From positions 1 to 64,000 of the forward strand of contig JBMDXA010000167.1 of the NCBI GenBank assembly GCA_048594725.1: a stretch of DNA of 64,000 bases. The letters run 5' to 3'. The DNA comes from JAFDZV01 sp048594725 (GTDB taxonomy: Bacteria > Bacteroidota > Ignavibacteria > OLB7). A model generated the notes under the pieces. That model had not been told where the DNA came from. It did no database searches and saw nothing but the letters and a program-made list of their open reading frames with translations. Both the position numbers and the translations under genes were made by a program. Below, piece after piece: positions 35,875 through 45,423 of the stretch; positions within the stretch are counted from its first letter, which is position 1; each line of letters starts with the position of its first letter.

Positions 35875-38496
35875 TTATCGTGCTACGGCGCCTGCCGAGC
35901 GGGGGACCGGCGTGGCTTCCGCCGTTTCCTTATCCACCCGCACCACCATAAGCGTGATATCGTCGTTCTGCTCGGCCGGGCCCCGGAACGATTCCACATG
36001 AGTGAGGATGCGGTTGCGGAGAACCTCCACGGTGGTATCGCTGGCGGCTCCGGAGATGATATCGTGCAGCCGTCCCTCGCCGAACTCCTCGCGACGAGTG
36101 TTCATCGCCTCGGAGACGCCATCGCTGTAGAGGATGAACGTCTCTCCCGGCTCGTATTCCACGGTGTACTCCTGAAGCAGTTCGCCGAACAGTTCCCTGG
36201 AACAGAGCCCGAGCGCCACCCCGGTGGGCACCAGCGCATCCACCGCCGAGCGGTTCCGCCGGATGATGGGGGTGTGCCCCGCCCGGGCGAAGCTGACGCT
36301 TTTGCGGGTGGTATCGAACAGCAGCATCGTGGCGGTGATGAACGATCCCCGCGCCATCACCTCGAACAGATGTTCGTTCAGCGTGGTAAGGATCTCCTTG
36401 GGAGATTTCAGCATGCCGCAGGCCACATGCACCATGCCGTGAAACTCCGCCATATAGAGCGATGCCGGCAGCCCCTTGCCGGAGACATCGGCCACGATCA
36501 CCATGAACCTGTCGTCGGCCATCCGGAGCACATCGTAATAATCGCCTCCTACGGCCTGTGCCGGCTGCGATACCGCGCTCACCGAGATGCCGGGGATCTT
36601 CGGCATCTCCGCCGGCAGAAGACTTTCCTGAATCCGGCGGGCGGTAGCCAGCTCCTCGCGATAACGCTGGCGGGCCAGTTCCTCCTCGTACAGCCGGGCC
36701 ACTTCCAGAGCGGCTGCGGTCTGCCCGGCCACTCCGGCGATAAAGGATGTCTGGCTTCCGCTGAGTGCCTCCCCGTCCCTGGTGCGGCTCATCAGAATGG
36801 CGCCGATCACCCGTCCCTGCGCATACAGCCCGATCACATAGGGGAAATGGGATCGTAGATCGGTAAAGCCTGGATCGGTGATGGTATCGAGCGATGTAAG
36901 ATTATGGGTCTGGCGAAGAAGATGCCGGAGCGCCTCGATGGCTTCGTCGTGAACCGGAACCGGCGCAAACTCGCTGGCGCGGGCCATTGGCTTCAGCTCG
37001 CCGTCGAAGGAGTCTTCCACCACCACGCACACCCCGCGCAGTTCCAGCCCCTGCTGGAGCGTCACGGCCGTGAGCATCGCCACCGCTTCGGCGCCCACGG
37101 TCTCGGTGATCTGCGCGGCAAAGGCTCCCAGATGCCCCGAATAATCGCGGCGTTGCGGGAAAAATCTATTCTCGATCGCCGTCTGCACGCGCCGCTTCAC
37201 CGGCTCGAACAGCAGCAGGAAAAGGACGAAACTGAACACCTCCACCGATCCCTCGAACACCTCGCCGGTGAGCGCCCCCAGGGCTTGTCCCACGCCATAT
37301 CCCACCGCCAGGTAGAGTCCGGCGATCAGCGCCATGGTGGCGGTATAGACCAGCGTGGTTTTCACCACGCGACGGAAATCCATCACCTGATAGCGGAAGA
37401 TGGCGTAGCCGAAGGAGATCGGCAGGGCCAGCAGCAGCAGCAGCGGGAGCAGATACTGCGGGTAGAGGATGGCGATATCGGCCACGGCGGTCTGGATCAC
37501 CGTGATATAAAACAGCGCCAGGCTGGCAAGGATCGTCCCCACCAGAATGACCGTCATCGCACGGCGATCGGCGGAGGCGGGCATCCGTTTATAACCACGG
37601 AACAGAGACCACACCCCCCCGCCGAACAGGAGCGCGCTGATGCCGATGTTAATATAATTGATCTTCTGGAAGAGCCCCGCCGGCAGGTCGAGCGGGATCA
37701 GATAGGCGGCGATGGAAAGGAGCGGGCAGAAGATGAGAAATCCCGCCGTGGCATAGAGCGCCACCCTGGAACGCCCGCTGCTGAATGTCTGCTGGTCGAT
37801 CGGAAAGACCGTGCAGAAGTAGAGCCAGAGGGGGAAGAAGCATGATCCCGCGATCACCCAGAGCACCCCCACTACCAGGCCGATCGCCGATTCGGTGATA
37901 TTCAGCGGCGGCACCGTAAAGGCGAAGATCACCAGCGCGGCGGTAAAGAAGAACTGCCGCTGCACCAGGCCATGCGGCCGGGTGAGCGCCACCATCACGC
38001 CGATCACCAGCCAGAGCAGGGCAAAAGCGGGGGCCAGGAGAGGGAAGAAGAGAAACTGCTTGGTAAGGACGATGCGGAGGTCATGGAGCTCTCCCCGGCG
38101 CTCTACCACATAGGGGATCTCCACATCGACCGGGGAGCTGCGCAATGCCTGCTGCGCGTGCATCAGCAATCGCTCCTCCTCCGCCGGATGAACCAGCGGT
38201 ATGAGCTGATCGCCGATCTGAAGCACGCGATCGCCTATCATCACCCCTGCCTTATCGGCATTTCCCCCCGGAATCACCTTGGTTACCACCAGACCCAGCC
38301 GTCCATTAACCTCCCGGGTATGCCACAGACAGTCGTCGGTGTGGAGCACGGTGTTCTTGAAGCCACGGGTCATCGTCACGATGATGGCGATCAGTGCCAC
38401 CAGCGCTATCAGCGAATAAAGGAGACGGAGGTGCTGGTCGGAGGGATGTCGAAGTCTCTGCAATGAGATCGGTATCAGGCGTTTCATAGTGGTCAT
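35875..38496 (-). CDS. PDZ-multispan membrane-GAF-SpoIIE (PP2C) serine phosphatase
   Basis: The 873-residue product combines, in order: a membrane helix (about 25-45), a PDZ domain (about 65-145; GLVVTKVIPGGNADKAGVMIGDRV), about eight more membrane helices (about 145-400), a GAF-like domain (about 440-610), a short coiled coil with the RIQESLLP motif (near 632) and a SpoIIE/PP2C phosphatase (about 650-860). The phosphatase motifs GGDYYDV, VADVSGKGLPASLYM and YSDGVSEAMN are intact. Such proteins dephosphorylate anti-sigma-antagonists and control sigma factors or other regulators. A PDZ loop between membrane spans suggests sensing outside the cytoplasm. No partner kinase lies adjacent. Confidence 0.88.
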   Translation of the reverse strand: MTTMKRLIPISLQRLRHPSDQHLRLLYSLIALVALIAIIVTMTRGFKNTVLHTDDCLWHTREVNGRLGLVVTKVIPGGNADKAGVMIGDRVLQIGDQLIPLVHPAEEERLLMHAQQALRSSPVDVEIPYVVERRGELHDLRIVLTKQFLFFPLLAPAFALLWLVIGVMVALTRPHGLVQRQFFFTAALVIFAFTVPPLNITESAIGLVVGVLWVIAGSCFFPLWLYFCTVFPIDQQTFSSGRSRVALYATAGFLIFCPLLSIAAYLIPLDLPAGLFQKINYINIGISALLFGGGVWSLFRGYKRMPASADRRAMTVILVGTILASLALFYITVIQTAVADIAILYPQYLLPLLLLLALPISFGYAIFRYQVMDFRRVVKTTLVYTATMALIAGLYLAVGYGVGQALGALTGEVFEGSVEVFSFVLFLLLFEPVKRRVQTAIENRFFPQRRDYSGHLGAFAAQITETVGAEAVAMLTAVTLQQGLELRGVCVVVEDSFDGELKPMARASEFAPVPVHDEAIEALRHLLRQTHNLTSLDTITDPGFTDLRSHFPYVIGLYAQGRVIGAILMSRTRDGEALSGSQTSFIAGVAGQTAAALEVARLYEEELARQRYREELATARRIQESLLPAEMPKIPGISVSAVSQPAQAVGGDYYDVLRMADDRFMVIVADVSGKGLPASLYMAEFHGMVHVACGMLKSPKEILTTLNEHLFEVMARGSFITATMLLFDTTRKSVSFARAGHTPIIRRNRSAVDALVPTGVALGLCSRELFGELLQEYTVEYEPGETFILYSDGVSEAMNTRREEFGEGRLHDIISGAASDTTVEVLRNRILTHVESFRGPAEQNDDITLMVVRVDKETAEATPVPRSAGAVAR

Positions 38497-38890
38497 CGCG
38501 ATTATAACATCATGCCCTGAACCGGAAACAGGTTCTTCCAGAGATGGACGAAGGGAAACAGGAATATTCCCCGGCGAGAAAAATACTCAGAAGAGAGCCG
38601 GGAAACTCCGGAAAAAAGAAGAGGAACCGATGGCAGGAAGACGGCCTACACTACGTACGATTGATCGCTTCTTCCCTGTGGATGAGAAATAGTGTCCGGA
38701 GTCGTCCCGCCGGTTGCAGCAGGGGCGGTTTCAGCGGGCCTGGGGGGATCGGGGTGGGAGGATGGCCTGGAATCAGGATGAAGAGTATCCGGAATGATGA
38801 GATGGCATTCCGCCACGGGCTATCGGTAACGGATCACTGCCAGAGTGGCAGCGTACTTCCGTCTGCATCGCGATGGCGATGGGTATCCTG
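38497..38890. other. Intergenic stretch upstream of the phosphatase gene
   Basis: 394 bases without a convincing gene. It should contain the promoter for the minus-strand phosphatase and the transcript end of arsS. No repeat or RNA gene recognised. Confidence 0.5.
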
Positions 38891-39907
38891 TTACGCCACC
38901 GCCCCTCCGCAGGAGCTGCCGGCCCCGGCGGTGCAGCCGAAGCAGTGGTCGGCAAACACGATCCGCCGTCCCAGCACCGCATCGAAATTCCAGTCGAAGA
39001 TGGAGCGCGGAACATCGCCGGCCAGAGGAAGATCGAGCATCTGGTTGAAATCGCAGTCGGAGAGGCGCCCGTCGTAATCCACGCTGATGAGGGTGCGGCA
39101 CATGATCCCCTGCGCCGCCGCCGGATTGAATGCGGCTACCAGCTTGCTCATGTACTCCTCGTAACCGCCATGCCGGAGCAGATCCTCCTTGAAACGGTGG
39201 ATCGGCATGTTGGTGATCGTATAGAGATTGTTGAAGACCAGGCCGAACTTCTGCTTCAGTTCCCGCTTGTAATCGGCCTCCAGCGACGATTGCGATGCCG
39301 GCAGGAAGGAGCCGACGGGATTATAGACCAGGTTGAGGAGAAGCCCCGATTCCGGCACCCCGTAGCCTATCGCGTTGAGCCGGCGAATCGCCTCTATCGA
39401 TTTCTCGAAAACCCCGCGCCCGCGCTGTTTATCGGTGAAATACTGGGAATAATAGGGGAGGGAGGAGATCACCTCGCACTGATGCCGGGCAAAGAATTCC
39501 GGGAGATATTCCATCCCCCCATCGCTTTTCGGGGCACCGTCGAACTGCACGGTAAGGTTGTGCCGTACCATCACATGCCTGCCCAGCCGCCGCGCCTCGG
39601 CCACCAGCCATTCGAAGTTCGGGTTCAGCTCCGGGGCGCCGCCGGTGATATCCAGCTTGCCGATCTGCGGATGGGCCGCAAGCACCGCTATCACCCGCTC
39701 GGCCGTGCGTCTGTCCATCATCTCGGTCCTGACGGGCGAGGCATCCACATGGCAGTGGCGGCAGGCCTGGTTGCAGAGCTTCCCCACATTGATCTGAAGC
39801 GTCTCTATCGAAAGGGGATGCAGATCGAGCCCCTGCTCGGCCACCGTGCCGCCGAAATTGAAACGGCGGGGCTCCGGGATCGGGTTGTTGATGACTTCCA
39901 GGTTCAT
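38891..39907 (-). CDS. arsS: Arsenosugar biosynthesis radical SAM protein ArsS
   Basis: The 338-residue product is a radical SAM enzyme that adds the deoxyadenosyl group of SAM to dimethylarsenite, making the precursor of arsenosugars. It has the cluster motif CNQACRHCHVDAS (CxxxCxxC, about residues 46-53), TGGAPELNPNFEWLV as the SAM-binding GGE-like motif, and the family pattern NLVYNPVGSFLP. A C-terminal Cys-rich end, DHCFGCTAGAGSSCGG, probably holds an auxiliary cluster or binds arsenic. The N-terminus matches the family (QINVGKLCNQAC). An AhpD-like partner is encoded just upstream. The methyltransferase ArsM, needed to make the substrate, is not in the window. Confidence 0.92.
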   Translation of the reverse strand: MNLEVINNPIPEPRRFNFGGTVAEQGLDLHPLSIETLQINVGKLCNQACRHCHVDASPVRTEMMDRRTAERVIAVLAAHPQIGKLDITGGAPELNPNFEWLVAEARRLGRHVMVRHNLTVQFDGAPKSDGGMEYLPEFFARHQCEVISSLPYYSQYFTDKQRGRGVFEKSIEAIRRLNAIGYGVPESGLLLNLVYNPVGSFLPASQSSLEADYKRELKQKFGLVFNNLYTITNMPIHRFKEDLLRHGGYEEYMSKLVAAFNPAAAQGIMCRTLISVDYDGRLSDCDFNQMLDLPLAGDVPRSIFDWNFDAVLGRRIVFADHCFGCTAGAGSSCGGAVA

Positions 39908-40009
39908 GAATGGTTCGGTACGGTCTGGGATGGAGGAAGAGAAGGGGAGCAGCCGCAGGGATGGTTCCGGATGCTGCTCCCGACGGTCATCGTTACGGAT
40001 GGGAGGGGG

Positions 40010-40345
40010 TTATGCCCCCACCTTCTCCAGCACGTTGAGCATCTGCACACCGTGTACCAGCGATGCGCCGCCACGCACGGCGGCCACCACATGCAGCGCC
40101 TCGGTCATCTGTGCCGGATCGGCGCCAGACTCCAGACAGCCGGTGGTGTAGGCATCGATACAGTAGGCGCACTGGATGGTATGAGCCACCGCAAGACCGA
40201 TCAGCTGCTTCTCGCGCTTGGTGAGAGCGCCGTCGGTACCGGTAGCCATGCCGTAGTACTCGAAGAACTTGTCCATCAACTCCTTGTTGTGGGTGCCTAC
40301 CTCGGCGAAACGGGAGAGATCGGAGGACTCGTAATAATTAGCCAT
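40010..40345 (-). CDS. Arsenosugar biosynthesis-associated AhpD-like protein
   Basis: The 111-residue product is a carboxymuconolactone decarboxylase/AhpD-fold protein with the redox motif CAYC (in IQCAYCIDAYTTGCLE, near residue 67) and the family ending in the MTEALHVVAAVRGGASLVHGV helix. The start MANYYESSDLSRF is typical of the subgroup regularly found next to arsS and named for arsenosugar synthesis; its reaction is not established. It precedes arsS on the same strand with a 102-base gap, so a two-gene unit is likely. Confidence 0.88.
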   Translation of the reverse strand: MANYYESSDLSRFAEVGTHNKELMDKFFEYYGMATGTDGALTKREKQLIGLAVAHTIQCAYCIDAYTTGCLESGADPAQMTEALHVVAAVRGGASLVHGVQMLNVLEKVGA

Positions 40346-40571
40346 GGATGAATTCAGGATATGCGTTACAGGATAAGCTGCCGGTTCCGGTGCTCCATGT
40401 CCGTGATGGACGGATTGCAGCCGGTTTCCGGCAAGGGACGAACGCGATGGCCGCGATCGTTTGAACGATCATAGGTAGAGCCCCCATAGGAGCGACGTGC
40501 CGGACGGCTTCCACCAACGCCGGGGATATATTCACCCGGATGGGAGCATCAGGCGTATCACTGCCGGCGGA

Positions 40572-41333
40572 TCATTTCCTGGTGACCTGGACGTTCTCGA
40601 AGCGGATCTCGAAACTTCCATCGGGGGCCGTCTTGCGAAGCGAGAGTTTCACCGGCCCGAACTGCCGGTAATCGGTCCAGAGAAATTCTCCCTCGCGCCC
40701 GCTCTGAAGCAGAAACCGCCATCGTTCCACCAGCTTGGTGGCCGGATCGATATAGAGCCAGTAGCGGTCGCCGGGGGTAAGCCCCACGTTGCCGAACGAG
40801 AGCTGAAGGGTCTGGAAGGTCCGGCCGCCGATAAGAGTATCGTGGCCGCGCCGGTGGTGTACGCCGGCATCCAGCAGCTTGAACGGCATCAGCAGCCAGT
40901 AGCTGTCGTTGATGAAACGCCCGTATCCCATCTCCAGCATCGCCTTGCCCGCCGAATCGGCCACCAGCGAGCCATTGACCGTCGCCGATCCGGTTTTTTT
41001 GCCGATATCGGAGAAATTCACCGTCCAGTTTCTCCCCTCCTTATCTTTTCCGTTGAGGATATAGGTATCCGACCGGCGGTTCCAGATGTGCGAGAAGCGG
41101 GATGCCTCGGCACCATCCCGCACGGCCACGAAATCGAACGAGATATTCCAGTTCCTGTCGTTCCAGGCGGCCGGTCCACCCACGGCGGCCATCACCTCCT
41201 CGGCAAGCGTTCTCCCCTCCAGTTCCTGCTGCGATGGCCCTCCGCCGGTTCCGGGAGATTCCGACGGCTGGGCCAGAAGCGGAGCTGCGGCGATGATGAA
41301 CAGGAGCGCGCGGAGGAGCATGGGTGCTGGCAT
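40572..41333 (-). CDS. Periplasmic lipoprotein-carrier-like protein, DUF6503-like
   Basis: The 253-residue product has a signal peptide (about 1-22, ending ...PLLAQ) and a beta-rich domain with WNISFDFVAVRDG, SHIWNRRSDTYIL, a long strand series YWLYIDPATKLVERWRFLL and a C-terminal FEIRFENVQVTRK. This resembles the LolA/LolB-like half-barrel of proteins annotated DUF6503 in Bacteroidota. No catalytic residues are evident; ligand binding in the periplasm is the likely role. The family name is given from resemblance only. It is not clearly linked to its neighbours. Confidence 0.6.
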   Translation of the reverse strand: MPAPMLLRALLFIIAAAPLLAQPSESPGTGGGPSQQELEGRTLAEEVMAAVGGPAAWNDRNWNISFDFVAVRDGAEASRFSHIWNRRSDTYILNGKDKEGRNWTVNFSDIGKKTGSATVNGSLVADSAGKAMLEMGYGRFINDSYWLLMPFKLLDAGVHHRRGHDTLIGGRTFQTLQLSFGNVGLTPGDRYWLYIDPATKLVERWRFLLQSGREGEFLWTDYRQFGPVKLSLRKTAPDGSFEIRFENVQVTRK

Positions 41334-41591
41334 TGTGGAGTAGTTCTACGATCCTGGGTAGAGTGCCTGGGAGGCTCCTCGTATTCCTCTGCGGGAGGGG
41401 AGGAGCTGCAGGAGGGAACAGAGTTCCCGGTATCGGCGTCTACATGAAGTGCCGGTTCGGATGGCGCTCTGGCGCCGCCGGGGTTCCGGCTTGTGGTCTC
41501 CGGAAGATACGGTGGATGAGCGATATCCGCCGCAGGCGCTCCCTGCGGGAGCCCCCCGCGAAGGGGGGCCATATCGTACCGGTGCGTCCTG

Positions 41592-42125
41592 CTACTGAAA
41601 ACCCATCGCCTGTTTTTCTTCGGTCTGCGGGTTTTTTGCCTCAAGGATCAGCTCCGCAAATTCCCGGAACGCCCCATGGCCTCCCGGACGGCGGCAGACA
41701 TAATGAGCAACCTCGCGAGTTTTCGGGAAGGCATCGGCGGGGCAGGCGGCAAGGCCCACCAGCTTCATCACCTCGATGTCGTTCACATCGTCGCCGATGT
41801 AGGCTATCTCCTCGGTCTCGTACTTATGCTGCTCGATGATCTGGCGAAGAATGGAGGGTTTGTCCTGGCAGAGAAGGTGCACCATCTCGATGTGCAGTTT
41901 CTCCGCCCGTTTGACTACCGACTCCGATTTCTCCCCGGTAACGATACCGACCTCGATGCCGGCCTCCCGAAGCCGCTCCACTCCCATCCCATCGCGGATG
42001 CTGAAGCGCTTCATCACCTCGCCATCCTGGCCGTAATAGACGCCGCTGTCGGTCAGGACGCCGTCGACGTCGGTAAGAACCAGGCGTATTTTCGCCGCCC
42101 GTTCGTTGATATTCGTGATATTCAT
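41592..42125 (-). CDS. kdsC: KdsC-like HAD phosphatase (Kdo-8-phosphate phosphatase family)
   Basis: The 177-residue product is a capless HAD phosphatase: motif I LTDVDGVLTDSGVYYG with both aspartates, the family GQDGEVMKRFSIRDGMG stretch, motif II VGIVTGEKS, a lysine in QDKPSIL and the acidic motif YIGDDVNDIEVM. Members release Kdo from Kdo-8-phosphate for lipid A core synthesis or act on related sialic-type sugars. The ATG at 42125 gives the usual short N-terminus; longer in-frame extension is out of line with the family. Neighbouring genes do not settle between Kdo and other nonulosonate substrates. Confidence 0.82.
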   Translation of the reverse strand: MNITNINERAAKIRLVLTDVDGVLTDSGVYYGQDGEVMKRFSIRDGMGVERLREAGIEVGIVTGEKSESVVKRAEKLHIEMVHLLCQDKPSILRQIIEQHKYETEEIAYIGDDVNDIEVMKLVGLAACPADAFPKTREVAHYVCRRPGGHGAFREFAELILEAKNPQTEEKQAMGFQ

Positions 42126-42468
42126 GAGAAATTCTGCTGCGTTGAATGCGTTCCCGGCATCCGGAACCGGTATCCGGGAAAAACCGGGCGTGTACCATGC
42201 CGGCATGGCCGCATGGCGGCGGGGCGCAATCTGCCACAAGTTTTTCCTATAACCTTGCACAGCCCTCCTGCGCCTATACTTTCATGGAGCCGTAGTCGTC
42301 AGTTCAGAAGCCGTTGTGCGCTCCATGGTAATTATGGGTTGATGCAACCTGGTGGCACGGGGTTACGTCCGGTAACAAACCGGTCATATGTTAGTATATT
42401 CTTCCGCGCTTCAGGCGTACCACCGCCGCATAAACGGCGGATCAAACATCGAACGATTCTTCCAAACT
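42126..42468. other. Divergent promoter region (kdsC-like / M16 peptidase)
   Basis: 343 bases without a convincing gene, between divergent genes; both promoters must lie here. No known operator recognised. Confidence 0.5.
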
Positions 42469-43878
42469 ATGCCTCGATCGTTGAATGGAATTCCGATCCG
42501 TCCTCACGGACGATCTCTGGCGTTTCTCGCGCTCCTGTTTCTGGCATCGCTCCTTCCGGCTGACGCGCAGATAAAACGCGCTCCCGAGAAGGAGTTCTCG
42601 CGATTCACCCTTCCGAACGGTCTGGAAGTGATCGTGGTGCAGAACAATTTCGTTCCCATCGCCACCATCGAGCTTGCCGTGCGCAATGGCTCCTTTACCG
42701 AGGGGCCGGAGTACGCCGGGCTGTCGCACCTGTATGAACATATGTTCTTCAAGGCGAATGGCAAGTATCAGTCCTCCCAGGATTTCATCTCCACTCTCAG
42801 CTCGCTCGGCATTCTCTATAATGCCACCACGCGCGAGGAAGTGGTCTACTACTACTTCACCCTTCCGGTTGCAAATCTGGAAAAGGGACTGGAGGTGATG
42901 GCGAATTCCGTGCAGACCCCGTTGTTCGATCCGCTGGAGCTGGAGCGGGAGCGGGAGGTGGTGCTTGGGGAGTTCGACCGCCAGGAATCCAACCCCTTCT
43001 TCCCCTACAGCCGTGCCATGGATTCGGCGATGTGGGGGGAGAATGTGGTGCGCAAGCAGCCGATCGGGCAGCGGGACGTTATCAAGACCGCCACTCCCGA
43101 GAAGATGCGGACCATCCAGCATAAGTATTACATCCCGAACAACTCCATGCTGATTGTGGCCGGTGATGTGGATTCCGCATCGGTCTACAACCTGGTCACC
43201 AAGCATTTCACCAGCTGGAAGCGGGGGACCGATCCGTTCAAGCAGGACCCGCCGCCGATGTCCAAGCCGCTCGCGGCCAAGAGGCTAGTAACCGTGCCGA
43301 TCCCCGGCGTCGATATCGCGCAGGTGGAATACCAGTGGCATGGCCCTTCGGTGGGGGTGGACAACGCGGCCACCTATGCCGCCGACGTCTTCATCTTCAT
43401 CCTGACGCAGCAGCAGTCGCGATTCCAGCGGAAGCTGGTGGAGAGCGGCATCGCGCAGGGGGCGGGGCTCAACTACTACACGCAACGCTATGTGGGGCCG
43501 ATCTCGGCGCAGATCGTTACCACGCCGGAGCAGGCCCGCAAGGCGCTCGATGTTCTCTGGGATGAGATCCAGGCGTTCGATTCCCCCGACTATTTCACCG
43601 ATGAGGAACTGGCAACCGCCAAGCAGACCCTCCGGATGCGCGCGCTCTACGAGAGCGAGGAGACCTCCGAGTGGGTGCATACCCCGTCGTTCTGGTGGAG
43701 CACCACCGGCCTGGATTATTACATGGGCTATATCGATAATCTGGCGAAGGTGAGCCGCGCCGATATCCAGAATTACGTGCGGAAGTATATCAAAGGGAAG
43801 AACTACGTGCTCGGTGTTGCAACCAATCCGGAAACGCTCCAGCGACTGAACCTGAAACCCTCGGAGGTGTTGAAATAA
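42469..43878 (+). CDS. Zinc protease, M16 family (catalytic subunit)
   Basis: The 469-residue product has a signal peptide (about 1-36) and the inverted zinc motif HLYEH (HxxEH) in GLSHLYEHMFFKANG near residue 86, with the third ligand expected in the EREREVVLGEF segment near 160. The structure is two homologous half-domains. It pairs with the next gene, which lacks the zinc motif: the standard alpha/beta arrangement of periplasmic M16 proteases. The ATG at 42469 is a choice between alternatives; an upstream in-frame ATG at 42388 would add 27 residues before the signal peptide. Confidence 0.88.
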   Translation: MPRSLNGIPIRPHGRSLAFLALLFLASLLPADAQIKRAPEKEFSRFTLPNGLEVIVVQNNFVPIATIELAVRNGSFTEGPEYAGLSHLYEHMFFKANGKYQSSQDFISTLSSLGILYNATTREEVVYYYFTLPVANLEKGLEVMANSVQTPLFDPLELEREREVVLGEFDRQESNPFFPYSRAMDSAMWGENVVRKQPIGQRDVIKTATPEKMRTIQHKYYIPNNSMLIVAGDVDSASVYNLVTKHFTSWKRGTDPFKQDPPPMSKPLAAKRLVTVPIPGVDIAQVEYQWHGPSVGVDNAATYAADVFIFILTQQQSRFQRKLVESGIAQGAGLNYYTQRYVGPISAQIVTTPEQARKALDVLWDEIQAFDSPDYFTDEELATAKQTLRMRALYESEETSEWVHTPSFWWSTTGLDYYMGYIDNLAKVSRADIQNYVRKYIKGKNYVLGVATNPETLQRLNLKPSEVLK

Positions 43879-45308
43879 TGGCGATAACAGTATTTCCAAG
43901 CGTTCCCGGAACCAGGGGCGCGCGGCGTGCAGGGAGGGCTCTGAGGGCGTTCCTGGCGGCGATGGTCCTGGGTGCGGCACTGCCGGCCGCACAGAGCCTT
44001 GCCGCTCCCATGCCGAAGATGCCCGACAATGTCAAGCAGTTCAACGCCGGCGGGGTGGAGGTTATCCTCCGGCCCAGCGGCCAGGCCAACCACGTGGTGG
44101 TCTCCAAGCTCTTTATCCGTGGCGGAACCAGCGCGCTGCCGAACGGGGTTTCTCCGGCGGTGGAGGACCTCTCCCTTCAGATACCCGCTCTGAGCGGACC
44201 GCAGGGAATCGATCGCGCCGCCTACCAGCGGGAACTTCAGCGGATGGTGATCAGCATAGCGCCGGCCACGGGGCGGGATTTCGCCACGATGACGCTCCGC
44301 TGCGTCGATGAGACGTTCGACCGATCGTGGCAGCTCTACACCGGCGTGGTGATGCAGCCGCAGTTCGATCCGGTGGAGCTTCGCAACGCCAAGGAGAGGA
44401 GCCTTACCGCCCTGCGGAACCGCCAGACCAGCCCGGAGGCCTATGCGGCCTATCTGGCCGATAGCGCCTTCTTCCATGGTCATCCGTACGGCCGGTATGC
44501 GCAGGAGGGGGATATCCCCCCGATCGACGCGGCCATGCTGATGGAGCACAACAAGCGGCTGTTCGTCAAATCGCGTCTGCTGCTGGTGGTGGTGGGGAAT
44601 ATCGATTCGGCCGATCTGCACCGGAAGGTGCTGGCCTCGTTTGCGAAGCTGCCGCAGGGGAACTACGTCGATCCGGTGATCCCCGATCCCCCCAATGCCT
44701 CTCAGGGCACGCTGATCGTCCGCCCGCCGAATGGCGGCCGCGCCGTCACCAACTATATCGTTGCCCGTCATCTGGCGCCCGGACGCACCGATTCGCTCTA
44801 TTATCCCATGATGCGCCTGACCAGCTTCGTCTCCGGATCGCTCTTCCGCGAAGTGCGTATCGAGCGGAACCTGAGCTATGCTCCGGATGCCGATGTGAAG
44901 TTCGGCAAGACCTCCTACGGCGATATCACTATCTCCACGACGCTCCCCGATTCGGCATGGCGCGTTGCCAAGGGGGAGGTGCTCGATTTCTTCCGCAGGT
45001 ATATCATTGCCAACGAATATGTGACCGGTGGTTTGAGCAGCTGGATCACCAGCAATTATATGCGCGAACAGACCAACGAGTCGCAGGCCAACGAGCTTGG
45101 CAACGCCCAGCTGTATACCGGTTCGTGGCGCAACGCCTACAGTGTTGTGGAGGGGATAAGCTCCATCACGCCGGAACAGATGAACATGGCGGCCCAGCTC
45201 TACATGCGGAACTTCACGATCGTGGTGGTGGGCGATCCTTCGGCCATCAACACCGAGGAGTTCCTCTCCGAGGGAGTGCTCGGCGCCACCGAGGAGCCGG
45301 GAGAGTAG
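43878..45308 (+). CDS. M16-family peptidase-like protein (non-catalytic subunit)
   Basis: The 476-residue product has a signal peptide (about 1-42) and the M16 fold, but the zinc-binding HxxEH is replaced by residues around SPAVEDLSLQIPALSG, so it cannot bind zinc there. Conserved M16 features remain, such as YGRYAQEGDIPPIDAAML and LSYAPDADVKFG. The start overlaps the previous stop by one base (TAATG), supporting coupled translation and a heterodimer in which this subunit positions the substrate. A terminator follows. Confidence 0.87.
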   Translation: MAITVFPSVPGTRGARRAGRALRAFLAAMVLGAALPAAQSLAAPMPKMPDNVKQFNAGGVEVILRPSGQANHVVVSKLFIRGGTSALPNGVSPAVEDLSLQIPALSGPQGIDRAAYQRELQRMVISIAPATGRDFATMTLRCVDETFDRSWQLYTGVVMQPQFDPVELRNAKERSLTALRNRQTSPEAYAAYLADSAFFHGHPYGRYAQEGDIPPIDAAMLMEHNKRLFVKSRLLLVVVGNIDSADLHRKVLASFAKLPQGNYVDPVIPDPPNASQGTLIVRPPNGGRAVTNYIVARHLAPGRTDSLYYPMMRLTSFVSGSLFREVRIERNLSYAPDADVKFGKTSYGDITISTTLPDSAWRVAKGEVLDFFRRYIIANEYVTGGLSSWITSNYMREQTNESQANELGNAQLYTGSWRNAYSVVEGISSITPEQMNMAAQLYMRNFTIVVVGDPSAINTEEFLSEGVLGATEEPGE

Positions 45309-45336
45309 AGGATCTGGAAGGAAGGCCGTAAACGTA

Positions 45337-45376
45337 ACGAGGCCCGGGTCATCTCATGGATGATCCGGGCCTTGTC
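45337..45376 (+). terminator. Terminator after the M16 pair
   Basis: CGAGGCCCGGGTCAT pairs with ATGATCCGGGCCTTG over about 15 bases with few mismatches, between convergent genes (M16 pair and VWA gene). Confidence 0.7.
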
Positions 45377-45423
45377 GTATACGGATGGAAGTTCGGGGAG
45401 CCGTCAAGCAATCGAAACGTTCC

